DNA of 64,000 nucleotides, taken from contig NC_081406.1 of NCBI RefSeq assembly GCF_030272615.1, positions 115,537,783 to 115,601,782 on the forward strand. Direction: 5' to 3'. The translations under genes were made by a program, and so were the position numbers. This DNA is from Cryptomeria japonica. Its lineage: Eukaryota > Streptophyta > Pinopsida > Cupressales > Cupressaceae. The notes beneath the pieces are model-generated. The model did no database searches, was not told the DNA's origin, and saw only the letters and a program-made list of their open reading frames with translations. The number at the start of each line of letters is the position of its first letter. Within the stretch, counting starts at the first letter, position 1. Below are positions 24,736 to 36,152 of this stretch, one piece after another.

Positions 24736-25451
24736 ATTGGTTTGATTTGATGTTAAAATGATTGCTTCAACTCTTCTTTTATAGGCAATTTAAAATAATA
24801 GGTGTGTCTCTTACCCTAAGGCTGACTTGTTATGGAATAAAATTTAAATGAAAACCTTACCTAAGCCGACTCATCCTTAGATAAACTTCAAACTTTCTTT
24901 GTGCACTCAAATCTTGTATTAATTGGTTCTTCAAATAATGAACTTCACTCCATAAGCATGAGTTTATGAATAATAACTTCACTCCAATCTCTTCATGCAT
25001 GAAGGACTCAAAGAAAATTCACTCAATCAAAATACACAATATCACCATTACCGGTGTTGGTACTTGGGTATACACAATATGAGCAATAGATAGTTTAAAA
25101 GTATACGCCATATGAGTTACAAGTAATGAACAAATTGGATCACATTTCAAGACATATACACAATGAACAAGTTTGATCACATTTCAATAGCAAATAAATA
25201 AGTTACAAGAAGATCAATTTTCATATATATCAATGAACAAATTGGATCAAATATCAAGTTTCATATATATCAAAATGAACAATAATCGTGTACATATCAA
25301 AAAATGGCATAGATGCCAAATCAATAATAGTTACCAAAATGTGGCATGTGCCATGTCTGTCAAAGTCGATATATACATATACAAATGTCGAATATATAAA
25401 AAAATTGGTCCTTCAATGACCACAACTATAAATATATGTCCCTATCGATAT

Positions 25452-28400
25452 CTATGATTGTGGCAGATCATCAAAATCGAACCTCTTCTAAGCAGTACGT
25501 GGCTCTGCAAGTAGCTACATAAGGACAATTCAAATGTTGAATCAGATATATTTTCTCAATATAACATCAAAATAACTAAATACTGAACTCTAAATTGTTT
25601 GAAGTTGAAATGTTGATTACCTCATCTTTGTCTTCTACAATTGGGTGAGGCTGAGCATCCATGAGATGTCCTGAAGGGGGATGTATCTGGTAAAACAACA
25701 TTAATACATGTTAATAACATATATGTCAAATAACACATAATAACTAAAAATTAATAGACTAAAAAACTAAAACATACCAGAGCCTCAGATGGATGTGTTG
25801 TGTTCATAGGAGGCAAAGTCACAGATGAATCAATTACGACCATTTCCTATATCCATGGTAAGTGATCCAAAAGGAGTTAACTAGAGGGTTTCAACTTTGT
25901 TGTGCACTTAGTGAAAATGAGTTGATCTAAGACAAACATACCTTTTACCTTGGTCGTGTTGGATCCCATAATATATGTGTAGGACTTCTACTGAAATAGA
26001 ATGGTAGAAAAATAATAGGAAGTTTGGAAGGGGCATGTAATAGGTTAAAGACAATTATACAAGTTAATAACCAAAAGTTATTGACAAACTAGATAAAACA
26101 AATATTTTTAACATATTTAGAACAAATGCACACCGAAGCCTTGTATAGTTCTCTTGTAACCTTAGGAGGCCTAGTCGAATGTGATGCAACTATTACGATT
26201 TCCTGTATGAAAAATTATAACATATGATATAGAAATAAAATGATTTAGTTATTTTGAAAAAGAAAGAATGCAATCCAAAGTGAATATGAAGATATCACCT
26301 CTTCCCTCTGTTGAACCTCATCGACATTAGGTGCATTCATTAATTCTGTAAATCCCATATGTTTGTGTATATAGAACAAATAAATTAAGTGCATTTATTA
26401 ACATCTACATATACATGTTTAATCATAATACATTTCAACAAATGAATTTAAATTGTATTGAATTACCTTCTATCATTTGGGTGTCCGAGAGGATATCTTT
26501 TTCAGCCTCGGAGTGCTAGAGGATGGCTTTCTCACATGAGATGTCCTTGAAGCAGGTGGGGTAAACTAACAGAAAAAAACTAACTTAAGGGAAAAGAGCA
26601 TGTATTTAATATATCACTTAAGTTAAAAATATATAAATCTAAATGGTACCGCATAGCTATCTTAGCCAAAGTCAATGGCCGAAAGCATGATATCATCAAG
26701 TTGGGACATCTCACCCACTGATAAGCCCTATAAAATACTAAGTAATGATACATATAATTAACAATAGATATTTTGAAACCAATGTATTATTATATTTTTA
26801 GCAAATTTACAAATCCTTACCTCTGGTGGAAAAACTACTCATGACCGTGGAGTTGACTAAAAAGTATGTGGTGTACTCCCACCACCTACTGCACCCTGCA
26901 ATGCATTTTATTTATATGTCACTTTAAATTGTTCTAAAAATAAAAAATTCATTTCTTTTTAAAAGATTTAGTCACTTAATTGATAACATGTCATTAACAT
27001 AATTAAACGCACACGTGTTTGATTGAAAGGGTACAACATGTTGATTAGTTTGTCGGTGAGGGCCACATAATCTACAGTGCAAGCATGGCATCTACTTCCG
27101 CAACATGTACATAAATGAGATGTCGAACCATCCTCATCTGCGTCAGTGTCTACACTAGAACATACACCCTGGCATGTGGGGCACATATGTTGAATGGGTT
27201 GTCTCCTGCCAATTGATGCATGAGGTGATGCTAATGAAGGAGGTGTCACTGACGAAGGAGGTTTTGCTGATGAAGGAGGTACCATTGATGATAGAGATTT
27301 CATAGGTGCTGGTATATCCTCTGCTCTAACCAACTATGTGCCATGATGAACAATGACATTAGTCAATGATGTAGCTGCCTAAAGAGTCTATAATTCCATA
27401 GACTCCTTCAAGCATATAGGGCTAGTGGCATGAACCATGGGTTTAGGAGTTGTATGCCTCCTATACTGTGGCTCTACCATCCTATGGGCCCTAGGTCTAT
27501 CCTGCGTAGAGCCTCTCCCTCTACCCTAAAATTGTCAGATGTGAAAGTAATTCAGCTTCTCGCCGAGGATAAACTCACAATACAACTTTCTCAAAAAATA
27601 TAGAGACACCTCCCAATTATTACAAGGTGGTTGGTCAAAGACCATATACCACCTATCCCAAAAAGCTTCTTTTAGCCTAGCATGAACACACCAATGTATA
27701 GGAAACTGACTCGTATTTAGTTCTAGGTTGTTACTGTAATACCCTAAAAATGGTCATCTAAACCATGGGCCCCGAATCTTGACAACGTCACCAAGGTCCT
27801 AACCAAAGGCAATTAAATAAATCTTGAGCACACAATTAATTCCTAAAATCATCAAATGTCACATGGCAAATCAATCACTCAATATTAATTAAATATTTAT
27901 ATAATTAATTAAATCATTCCAAGTAAATCATTTTAAACAATTATCTTATTTATTTTGATTAAATATCCTAGCATATTTAATTAAATAAATCAAATTGCCA
28001 TAAATCTTCAAAAAAGGAAACAAATCAAGAAAGAGGAATTAATTCAATTAAATAAATCAATTGAGCACAAATCTTCAAAAATGGAAATAAATCAAAAAAG
28101 GAATTAATTGACCAAGAAAGGAATTAATTGAGAAAAGAAATCAATTGGAAACAATCTTGAAAAAATAAATTAAAAATTGATAGATAATCTCAAAGAAAGT
28201 AATTAAAACAATTAAATATTAAAATTGAATGAAATAGATAATAAATCAGTTTTTTCCTGATTTTATCTTAATTTTAATTCAATTTCCTTTAAATCAGTTT
28301 TTTCTTAATTTAATCTTAATTTAAGTTCAATTTCCTTTAAAATTGAGAAATCCAATCACATCAATTCACCTGGATTGTGCTTCCTCTTGGAGAATCTTGA

Positions 28401-29328
28401 CCGCCCATCATCATTTGATCTCAACTGTTGGTTTCTTTCTAAATTTTCTATAAATTTAGGCTCATCTCTCATTCAAAGAGAGGCTGGAGAATATATTGTT
28501 ATTATACTATTTTTGCTCTAGACTCATTGATATATTGCATATTTATTATTTCATGTTGATTAAATCATTTAGCTTAATATTGTTTAAATCTTGTTAGATC
28601 AATATTGCATCCATCTAGCATTCATCATGTTCATATAGATAAAATCCTTCGTCTTGATGTTGTCTAGTCACAGGTATTGCTAAATAATCTGAGATCAATC
28701 TTATACTCACATCTTTTAGAAGGCAATGGGTCGATTTGTTATGGTTTATTATTCATTGATTATAGCTGATTAACCATGCATGTAATGACTTGATTGAAGT
28801 GTTGTGTCTTGTAGATACAGATTCTTATTCCACTTTTCACACACATAGTTACTAGTAATATAATCAGTGAAAAGAGCACATATGTCAGCTTTACCTATGG
28901 CCTTTTATCACTTGATCATATGACAACCCATCTGCATAAAATGTTTGACATCTATCTCTCCATGAACCCAATTTTGTAACCTCCCTAGATACCTCATTTG
29001 CACTATTAGCCATTGTTTCTAGTGTTTTGGCGAGGGTTGAGTGGTGCTCAAGCCTAGAGGACCTCAACCTATTCACCAATATAGAAATTTGGGCACTATT
29101 TTGTGTAAGGCAATTGATGAGATCCTCTTGTGTGGCATCTTCATGATCTAATGGAGGACATGGAGGGTTTTGGAGTGGCGGTGGTTGTTGAGGAGCAACA
29201 TTTTGAGGATTTTGAGGGTTTTCTTATTGCTCATGTGCAATGTTTACAGGGTTTGCTTGTGTTTCTTGTGCAGCAAGAGGTTTTTGTTGTCTATTTTATT
29301 TTTGGGGATTTCTTGAAGAATCTGACAT
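25452..29328 (-). pseudogene. Second transposon gene: multi-exon, unknown function, LTR-interrupted
   Basis: Candidate ATG at 29328 (MSDSSRNPQ), then a Pro/Gln-rich stretch, a helical region (LVNRLRSSRLEHHSTLAKTL), and WRDRCQTFYADGLSYDQVIKGH. After the solo LTR (28847-27735) the frame resumes with NLELNTSQFPIHWCVHARLK, FWDRWYMVFDQPP and NWEVSLYFLRKLYCEF. Further on lies a Cys-rich cluster (CPTCQGVC and CTCCGSRCHAC) near 27190-27080. Downstream, small exons with good splice sites encode short acidic or Pro-rich pieces (LPPMNTTHPSEAL, HLMDAQPHPIVEDKDE), ending RFDFDDLPQS with a stop at 25454-25452. Several internal stops are present. It converges on the transposase-like gene, so an accessory protein of the same transposon is likely. 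I recognise no family. Confidence 0.6.
27735..28847 (+). mobile_element. Solo LTR, Ty3-like, inside the DNA transposon
   Basis: 1113 bp, TGTAATACCC start, ACACATA end (the expected terminal CA reads TA), flanked by the 5-bp duplication GTTAC (27730-27734 and 28848-28852). A TATA-like CTATAAATTTAGG lies near 28450, giving plus orientation. Joining the flanks restores the minus-strand reading frame of the interrupted gene region. No internal sequence remains, so it formed by LTR-LTR recombination. Confidence 0.88.
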
Positions 29329-29587
29329 CAAATTAATAAAAACAAAACTTAAATCAATTAAAAAACCCTACTTCAATTAAAATGAAAAAAAAAATAATCA
29401 AACCAATCAAATCTTACTTATTCGACAAGGTGCCATTGTTGAAAATTGCTCTCAATGTTGGGAAAATCCAAAATAATTGCAAACCTGTATGGGTTCTATG
29501 GTTTTTTGGCTTTCCGTTGCTATTGTTCCATGGGTTTTGGCATTGAAAATGGCCAAAACCCATGGCCTACACAAAAAAATAATGTTT

Positions 29588-29672
29588 CTCAAAACCCGTA
29601 CGAGTTTTGAGGCTTTTAATTTTTTTATTTAAAAATAAAATGTTCCTCAAAACCCCTACGAGTTTTGAGGAA
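29588..29672. repeat. Right subterminal palindromes
   Basis: Two imperfect palindromes, CTCAAAACCC/GTTTTGAG at 29588-29611 and an 11-bp-arm copy (TTCCTCAAAAC) at 29643-29672. Related AACCCATGG/ATGGGTTTT words lie at 29480-29570. They mirror the AACCC/GGGTT core of the left cluster. Confidence 0.75.
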
Positions 29673-29823
29673 CTTTTTGATTTTTAAATTGTTTTTGGCT
29701 AGGCTTTGTGTTACCAAGCCTAGCATGTTTTTGAATTTTTAAAACTTGCACGGGTTATGAAAAATTTGGTATTTTTTTTTGGCATGTGGCCACTTTTCTA
29801 TTCACCATCTTGGTGCACTTACG

Positions 29824-30225
29824 CACATTCACATATCCATCACCATATTTATATCAAAATGATCTAATCCAACTGACTTATATATCCTATACAACTTATC
29901 ATGCCTTATGTTGTCTTACAAAGATAATTAAAATATCAAATTACATGTCAGCTAGATAACATGAATGCATGAATATCAAAAACAATTTTCGATGCCAGAT
30001 CCAAGAGATGTTGGCCTCCAATACCGATAACCATATTCTAAACCATGTTAGCCTGCATTGCTGGTAACCAAAGAAATCCTTCTATCCTGCCAATGCCAGT
30101 GCCGGTGTAGTGTTTGTGAAGTGCCTGCCAATACACAATTGAACCAAAACATGAAGCTGGAATAAAATACCATGTTGCCACCAATGACAACATAGTGAAA
30201 CCAACCAATTGAGTATCAATTGCCA
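29824..30225 (-). repeat. Left (3') LTR of the pol-less element, inner part
   Basis: Continues the LTR alignment after the transposon (29824-29828 is the duplicated CACAT). It ends at TGCCA (30225), matching 36152. Next to it is the polypurine tract (complement of 30226-30240). Confidence 0.88.
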
Positions 30226-30502
30226 ATGATCTCCCCATTTGGCATTGATGATAACACTCATCTGAAAAATGGTCAACGTTTCATCTGTCAGTTCCATCCT
30301 GCCTACTCCCCTTGAGTTGAATATTCATTAATGCAAAATACTCCATACTCCCATATATCCATATCTCCCCCTAATGTATACAAATCCTTCTATTATTTTT
30401 TGCATCTATATCACTCCCCCTTTGACATCAATGCCATGGAAAATTGTAAAAAGAATGTCAAAGATCCAAAAAAAACTGTACAATGAATATCCCAAAAATA
30501 TC

Positions 30503-33500
30503 TTACCAAAGCTTAACAAATTTCAAAATTTCTGGATAAGCCTTCTCCAATAGCTGGAGATAAGTATCCCAACCAGTTTTGAAAGTGCCAGAAATAGATA
30601 CAAGTCCATTTAATATATGTGCAAATGACTCTTTCTCACTTACCTCTATCAGTGTGGGCTTTCCAACCATATCCATACATTCTTTCTTATGTATACTGAG
30701 TGAATCCAACCGGGGACTCACCAAGCCTCTCAGACTTCTAGCTCTTCTTATGATTTTGTCTCTTTCCTTCTCAAGAATAGAAATTTGGGCTTCCAAAATC
30801 AAAATTTGACCATCAATGGATGTAGTTAATGAAGTCAATCCATCAAAAGAATTAGCTATATTTGCAATTTTCTCCTGAAATTCTTTTATCTTCTTATCCA
30901 CATTAATTGTAAGTATATCTATGTTACAACACACCCTATAAATATTTGTACACTGCTTCAAAGAATTATCTATTAGTTTAAGCTTTTTAGCAATCTTCTT
31001 CTTCTCAGATTCAATCACCTGATCAAATGCAGCTCTTTTAGCCTAAGTGAACCTCTCCAATGCTTGCCAGTTTGAAATCTGCTGTAAGGATTGAAAATTC
31101 TTTGAAATGTGCTCAATAATTGTCTTAAGCTTGCCGGATGGGCTCACTTCATTGTCAATCTTGCAATCCAGGACTAGTCTATGTAAAACAGTGATTGACT
31201 GATCAATAATCCCTTTATCTATAGATCCCTCCATTAATTTTGTCCTGCCATCATCATGAGTTCAGTAGGACTCATCTCAGTTATTTCTTTCTTTACAATT
31301 TGTGAGGTGCCAATTTACAACAATGATGTACCAACTACCAGTTCTCTATCGGTGTCCCCTTTCTTCTCCTCTGAAGATTTGTCCTTTATAGCTTCCTCAC
31401 TTGCACCGGTGGCTTCGCCACTTGGTGCAGTCTCTGTAATTGCCATTCCTATGTAGGAACTATAACCTCAACTTGCACATTTATATCCGGAGGACTATTA
31501 TCCTCAATATTAGTATCATGTACATCATCAACCTTTTCACTCTCTGCATTAGCTAGTCTCTCAACATCTATCTGTACATTTATATCTACTGGGGGCTTGA
31601 TTTCCACTATCTTAATGTTTTTCAAAATGGAGGGTAAAGTACCCATAATCTCCTTTCCTTTTCCTTCAACCAGGGTGTCTACAGTGTCTGCCTTTTATTC
31701 TCTCCAAAGAACTTAACCCATGCCTTTTGAGTCTACTTTATTATCTCATTTACCCTTCCTAGCATCAGACTAGTTATTATATGTTTGCTATTAAAGACTT
31801 TTCTATCTGCCACCTCAAGTTTCCTTTCCATTTCCTCTGGAGCAATAGTAACACAAATAGATAACAACTCTTGAATTTTAATATGCTTGTCTTCTTGCAT
31901 TGTTGACAATCTTCTAGCATCTAACATATTATACAATTTTGTCGGTACTTGGTTTTAAATTTCTATTAAGGCTTTCTTATAAATATCCAAATATAATAAT
32001 AATGCTTCCTCTACATCGCTTTGTTCATCATCCTCTAAGTGTTCATAATAAAATTGTGCATTCTTTAACATTCCATCTTTAGTGATTTCATCTACTAATT
32101 TTGTACAAGTTTTTGGTGGAATGATAGTCATGTTACCAGATTGAATTGCCAGATCGATGTCATTCTTCTTCTTCCTTCTTACAGTACTAGATGGAGCTAA
32201 AGTGGTTACTTTGGGTGCTTGCTTCTATGTCGGTATTTTGAATGTAACCTTCCTAACCGGTTTCTCTTTATCCTCTACCTTTGTTTCTTTTGTTTTCTTT
32301 CTTACAGCCCTCTTGAATGCCAAGGGTGTGTCATCCTCAGATTCAAACTCTGTTGTAATAGGCTCAATGTGTACTTCTGGATTCTTCCTCTTCCTTCCTT
32401 TCTCTGGGACAACATCAATGAATGCTTTAATGTCCTATGAGACCTTCTCAACAAATTTGCTAACCCTTCCTTCCTGCTTCTCTCTCTTCTTCCAGTTGAG
32501 ATTCGTTTCAACCTCTTGTGATTTTTGTTTTGCAGTACCACAGGGCTTCTCTGCCTCATCGATAGGTTCATCAATCAACATTTTTGCATAAGCCTCAAGG
32601 ATCTGTGCATCCACTTCATATCCCATTTCCTCAATCCAAATCATTCAAGGCTTAACTGCTTCCATAAGAGTTTCATCCTTCTTCACCATGAAGCATATGT
32701 CACTTGACTATTTTTCAAGAATACTCTTAGGAACCCTTTCCCTAGACTTCATAGATTTATGGAACCCCTTAAAATATCCCCATACTTTATCATCTCTCTG
32801 ACTGCCTAAAGTAGCAATTGACTATTTCAATTGTCTCCCTACCGGGATATCAAATTCCCATTGCCTCTTCCAAAAATTGGGAGTGTCATTCATGAAAAAA
32901 AAACATTAAGCAGACAATTAAGTTGCCATACTGGAAGGTTCCTTTCTTTTCTCCCTTAATCTTTCCTAGTTTTATTAACACTTCATCTAACATCCAATCG
33001 CATACATCCAATTTCTCATTTTCTCTCATCATTTTGTATGGTGCAAAATTGCATGAACTGGAAACAAAGTTCAGTAAGTTTGATTGAGTTACCTTATATC
33101 TGATGGTCATGCTACCAAATCTGATGTCCGTGTCCATGTCAGTAATAATGCTTATTCTCATAGATCTTATGTCAGATGTTGCGCCAGTGATTTTATTCAT
33201 GTAATAATTCAAAACCTTCTTGTCTGGATATTGCCCAATCTATGGCAAACTAGTGATTTACCTGATGGCTTCTTTGGTGATCTTGTAAGGTCTGTCCAAC
33301 CAGATAAATTCCCCATGTACTTTTTTCAAAACATACCTAATTATCTCATCTTTAAATTTTAGGATGTCCAAAATGATGGTAAACCCTAAGTCTTCAATGT
33401 GCTTGTATATCGGTTTGATCTTTCCAAATTCTCCCATTAGCTCGCTCATGTACATGCCCTTTATTTCAGATGTTCCCAAGTCCTAAATGTGACAATGTAT

Positions 33501-33725
33501 GTATGCCTTAACATCTTCAACATAGACAACTCCCTCCGGAACATGGGAAAATGCTCCAACCGAATCTTCTAGGGTAGCCACATGCAGATACCACTTGAAA
33601 ATTGGCCTGGGGTGGTCCTTGACCTCTACTACAGTCGGATTTGCAACAAAGATAGGAATAGATGATGATCTCACTTCCATGTTTAAAGATAAATACCTGT
33701 TGATCACTTCCGATGAAAACCCTTA
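30503..33725 (-). pseudogene. Long second ORF (ORF2) of the pol-less LTR element
   Basis: A decayed frame of roughly 1000 codons read leftwards. Recognisable blocks in order: NRYLSLNMEVRSSSIPIFVA and FKWYLHVATLEDSVGAFSHV near 33700-33530; MGTSEIKGMYMSELMGEFGK to DRPYKITKEAI (33479-33258); PDKKVLNYYMNKITGATSDI to LLNFVSSSCNFAPYKMM (33210-33020); a basic linker (FKRAVRKKTKETKVEDKEK); and a C-terminal coiled coil (31018-30503) ending FVKLW. Many stops and frameshifts interrupt it. It ends about 260 bp before the polypurine tract, the position of pol in a normal element, yet no RT or integrase motif is visible. Function unknown; a structural, capsid-like or adapter role is only a guess. Confidence 0.6.
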
Positions 33726-34199
33726 ACAAATTCTTCTAGTCACTGGTGAAATCGGTCAAGAAGAAATTTGATTTCTCTTAAATGTCTTTGATCTCTCTTA
33801 GTTTCTCTTAATCACTCTGAAATCACTCTAAATGCAAGGTGATCAATAATGAAGTGAATTTGACCTTTTGACCTCTGAGAAAAACCCTAATCTTCCATTG
33901 ACATTAATGACTGCCAGTGAAAGATATCAGATCTCGAACAGAACATATCCATGTCAGATAAGCATCTCCAATGTCTAGAACATCTTCCAGAACCTCTTCC
34001 CAGGGCATATGCAACATATTCATGAATTTTTCCTACCCCTAAGGCATCTGTCTCAGTTACTGGATGAGCTACCTATCGGAGCAGGAGCAACCTCCTCTGC
34101 CGAATAAGTAACCGGTACATTTCCATTTGATGATTGTTCTTCAGTCTTCCTAACCCATCTCTAAGTATGATCTTGCTGGATTTCACTAACCTTCACTTT

Positions 34200-35222
34200 C
34201 CCTTTCTCATTTTATCCTCCATTACCAATAGGTGGATTTCTGCTTCTACAGAATTTAGCAATATGTCCAGCCTCATTACATGCATAACATGTAACACTGC
34301 TCTTTGGAATTGCTTTGCTAAAACTGGTGAAATTGCTTGACCTACATTGATTAGCCCTATGTCCAAACTTTCCACATGCATAGCATTTAACATTCATTAT
34401 GCACTCTTCTATCTTATGACCATATTTACTACATTTTGAACATTTATCGGGAGCAGAATCAAGGTTCTGATTTGCTCTATTTCTACATTGTCTAGCCATG
34501 TGACCAAATCTATTGCAAACAAAACATCTACCATTAAATTTATAAGCATTAAATTTCCTTACCCTTGCCTTATGGTTTTGATCTTCATTATAAGTATCGA
34601 AACTCTATCCTTGCTCAAATCCAAGTCCATTGGAATCTCCAATCTATCTTTGTCTCTTTAACAACTCATCTAGTTGTGTTGAGCTAATCTTGATTTTTTC
34701 TTTATACTCACTTGTAGTAGTTAGATCTTCTCTCAAAATTATTATTTGTCTCTCAAGCTCTTGTTCATTACTCTACGATTGTACTAAAACAATTCTCAAC
34801 ATATCATTCTCATGAACCAACCTACCACATTCTTCAAATTTGTTCTTCAGGGATACAACAAGATTTTCTTCCTTTTTTATTTTGTCCTCAATCTCCTTAG
34901 ACATTCTCATAGTTATAGCTTGCATTTCATTTCTCCTAACCATGTTCTCCTGACTCAATTTCTGACATTGTTCCTTTAGTGCATCTTTCTCTTCATCATC
35001 GTGACTTTGCAAAACTTCTTTCCTCCTAGCTTGAATAAATGACAACCTCTCTTGTAGGATAGGAATGAATTCCTTAGCAGAATTCAATTCATCTTGTAGC
35101 TTTAATTTCTTCAACCTTTCAACATCATAATCTTCAAGTGCCATCTCAAGTTGTTTCTCCAAACCCATGTCCATGGATTCTGGATTCAGGATCTTCCTCA
35201 AGATGTTAAACTTCCTCTGAGG
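34200..35222 (-). pseudogene. Coiled-coil / four-zinc-knuckle gag of the pol-less element
   Basis: The frame starts just after the primer site (MDMGLEKQLEMALEDYDVER near 35170) and forms a long heptad-rich coiled coil to 34775, where a stop interrupts it (IVLVQS). After the break come four CCHC knuckles in tandem: CFVCNRFGHMARQC, CSKCSKYGHKIEEC, CYACGKFGHRANQC and CYACNEAGHIAKFC (about 34530-34240). Such knuckles bind RNA in retroelement nucleocapsids. The same protein layout recurs at 62941-63941 on the other strand. The coiled coil replaces the usual capsid domain, which I do not see. Confidence 0.8.
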
Positions 35223-35242
35223 CACAAGGCTTTTATACCAAT

Positions 35243-36152
35243 TGTTGGAATCCAATAACACTGAGAGCAAGGGGGGCTGAATCAATGTTATACCGGATGA
35301 ATAAATTTTAGCCTTATTAAAACGGACATACACCAACTAGTATATTGGTACATATAGAATTGAAAGAAGTAAAGCAACAAATAAGCCAATTACATAAGTG
35401 AGAATCATAACACACAAAATTATATGTGGAAAAAATCAAAGAGGAAAAACCACAATGGGATTTGTGACCCACAATATCAATCAACTAGCCATATGAAGAG
35501 ATATTACAAAATATAAGGGGCCTACACTTGCAGGAAGGCTTATAACCTAGAGCACACTGCTCAATCACAAATGGAGCCTCACTGACTACATATAAATCTA
35601 GACTACAATTTAGAGAAGTGTTGAACTACTAAGATAGTATCTTCTATGCCAGAATATAGTTCTGGTCTAAAACCCTAAACCCTTTACCAGAATAACCCTT
35701 ACATAAATATCTTCACATACATAATCTCTTTGTTATATTTTACATTATATCACATTCACATATCCATCACCATATCTATATCAAAATTATCTAATTCAAT
35801 TGACCTATATATCCTACACAACTTATCATGCGTTATGTCGGCTTACAAAGATAATTACAATATCAAATTACATGTCAGCTAGATAACATGAATGCATGAA
35901 TATCAAAAACAATTGCTGATGCTGGATCCAAGAGATGTTGACCTCTAATACCAATAACCATATTCTAAACCATGTCAGCCTGCATTGTCGGTAACCAAAG
36001 AAATCCTTCTATCTTGTCGATGTCCGTGTTAATGTAGTGTCTGTGAAGTGTTTGCCAATACACAACTTAACCAAAACATGAAGCCAAAATAAAATACCAT
36101 GTTGTCATCAATGACAACATAGCGAAACTAGCGAATTGAGTGTCAATTGCCA
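35243..36152 (-). repeat. Right (5') LTR of the pol-less element; holds the empty site
   Basis: 910 bp. On the minus strand it starts TGGCAATTGA and ends TTCCAACA, followed by AT and a TGGTAT-NANA-GCC primer site resembling the initiator-Met site. Position 35751-35755 (CACAT) is the unoccupied equivalent of the DNA-transposon insertion site in the other LTR. Confidence 0.9.

Larger units (their letters stand above)
17948..29823. mobile_element. 11.9-kb TIR DNA transposon of uncertain superfamily
   Basis: The termini are inverted: left GTAAGTGCACCAAGATGG from 17950, and its reverse complement ending at 29822, followed inward on both sides by an AGTGGCCAC block. Comparison with the uninterrupted LTR copy at 35720-35800 shows the empty site TATAT-CACAT-TCACAT, so the insertion duplicated 5 bp, CACAT (17943-17947 and 29824-29828). 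Inside are a CT-rich array, subterminal palindromes, a plus-strand transposase-like gene (20055-23108), tandem repeats, a convergent minus-strand multi-exon gene (29328-25452), and a solo LTR. Five-bp duplications and these termini do not fit CACTA, hAT, Mutator or PIF/Harbinger as I know them. Confidence 0.85.
17416..36152 (-). mobile_element. Minus-strand LTR element without pol, split by a DNA transposon
   Basis: On the minus strand the element runs from the 5' LTR (36152-35243), primer site (TGGTAT...AGCC type, about 35240-35225), a coiled-coil/zinc-knuckle gag, a long second ORF of unknown function, and a polypurine tract (AAATGGGGAGATCAT, complement of 30226-30240), to the 3' LTR (30225 leftwards to 17416). 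The 3' LTR is interrupted by 17948-29823. Without the insertion it is about 6.9 kb. No protease, RT, RNase H or integrase is visible, so mobilisation in trans is inferred. The bases flanking the LTRs (ACTAT and AAAAA) do not match, so the target duplication is lost. The LTRs differ by about 11% by eye over 240 bp, older than the Tat insertion. Confidence 0.85.
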
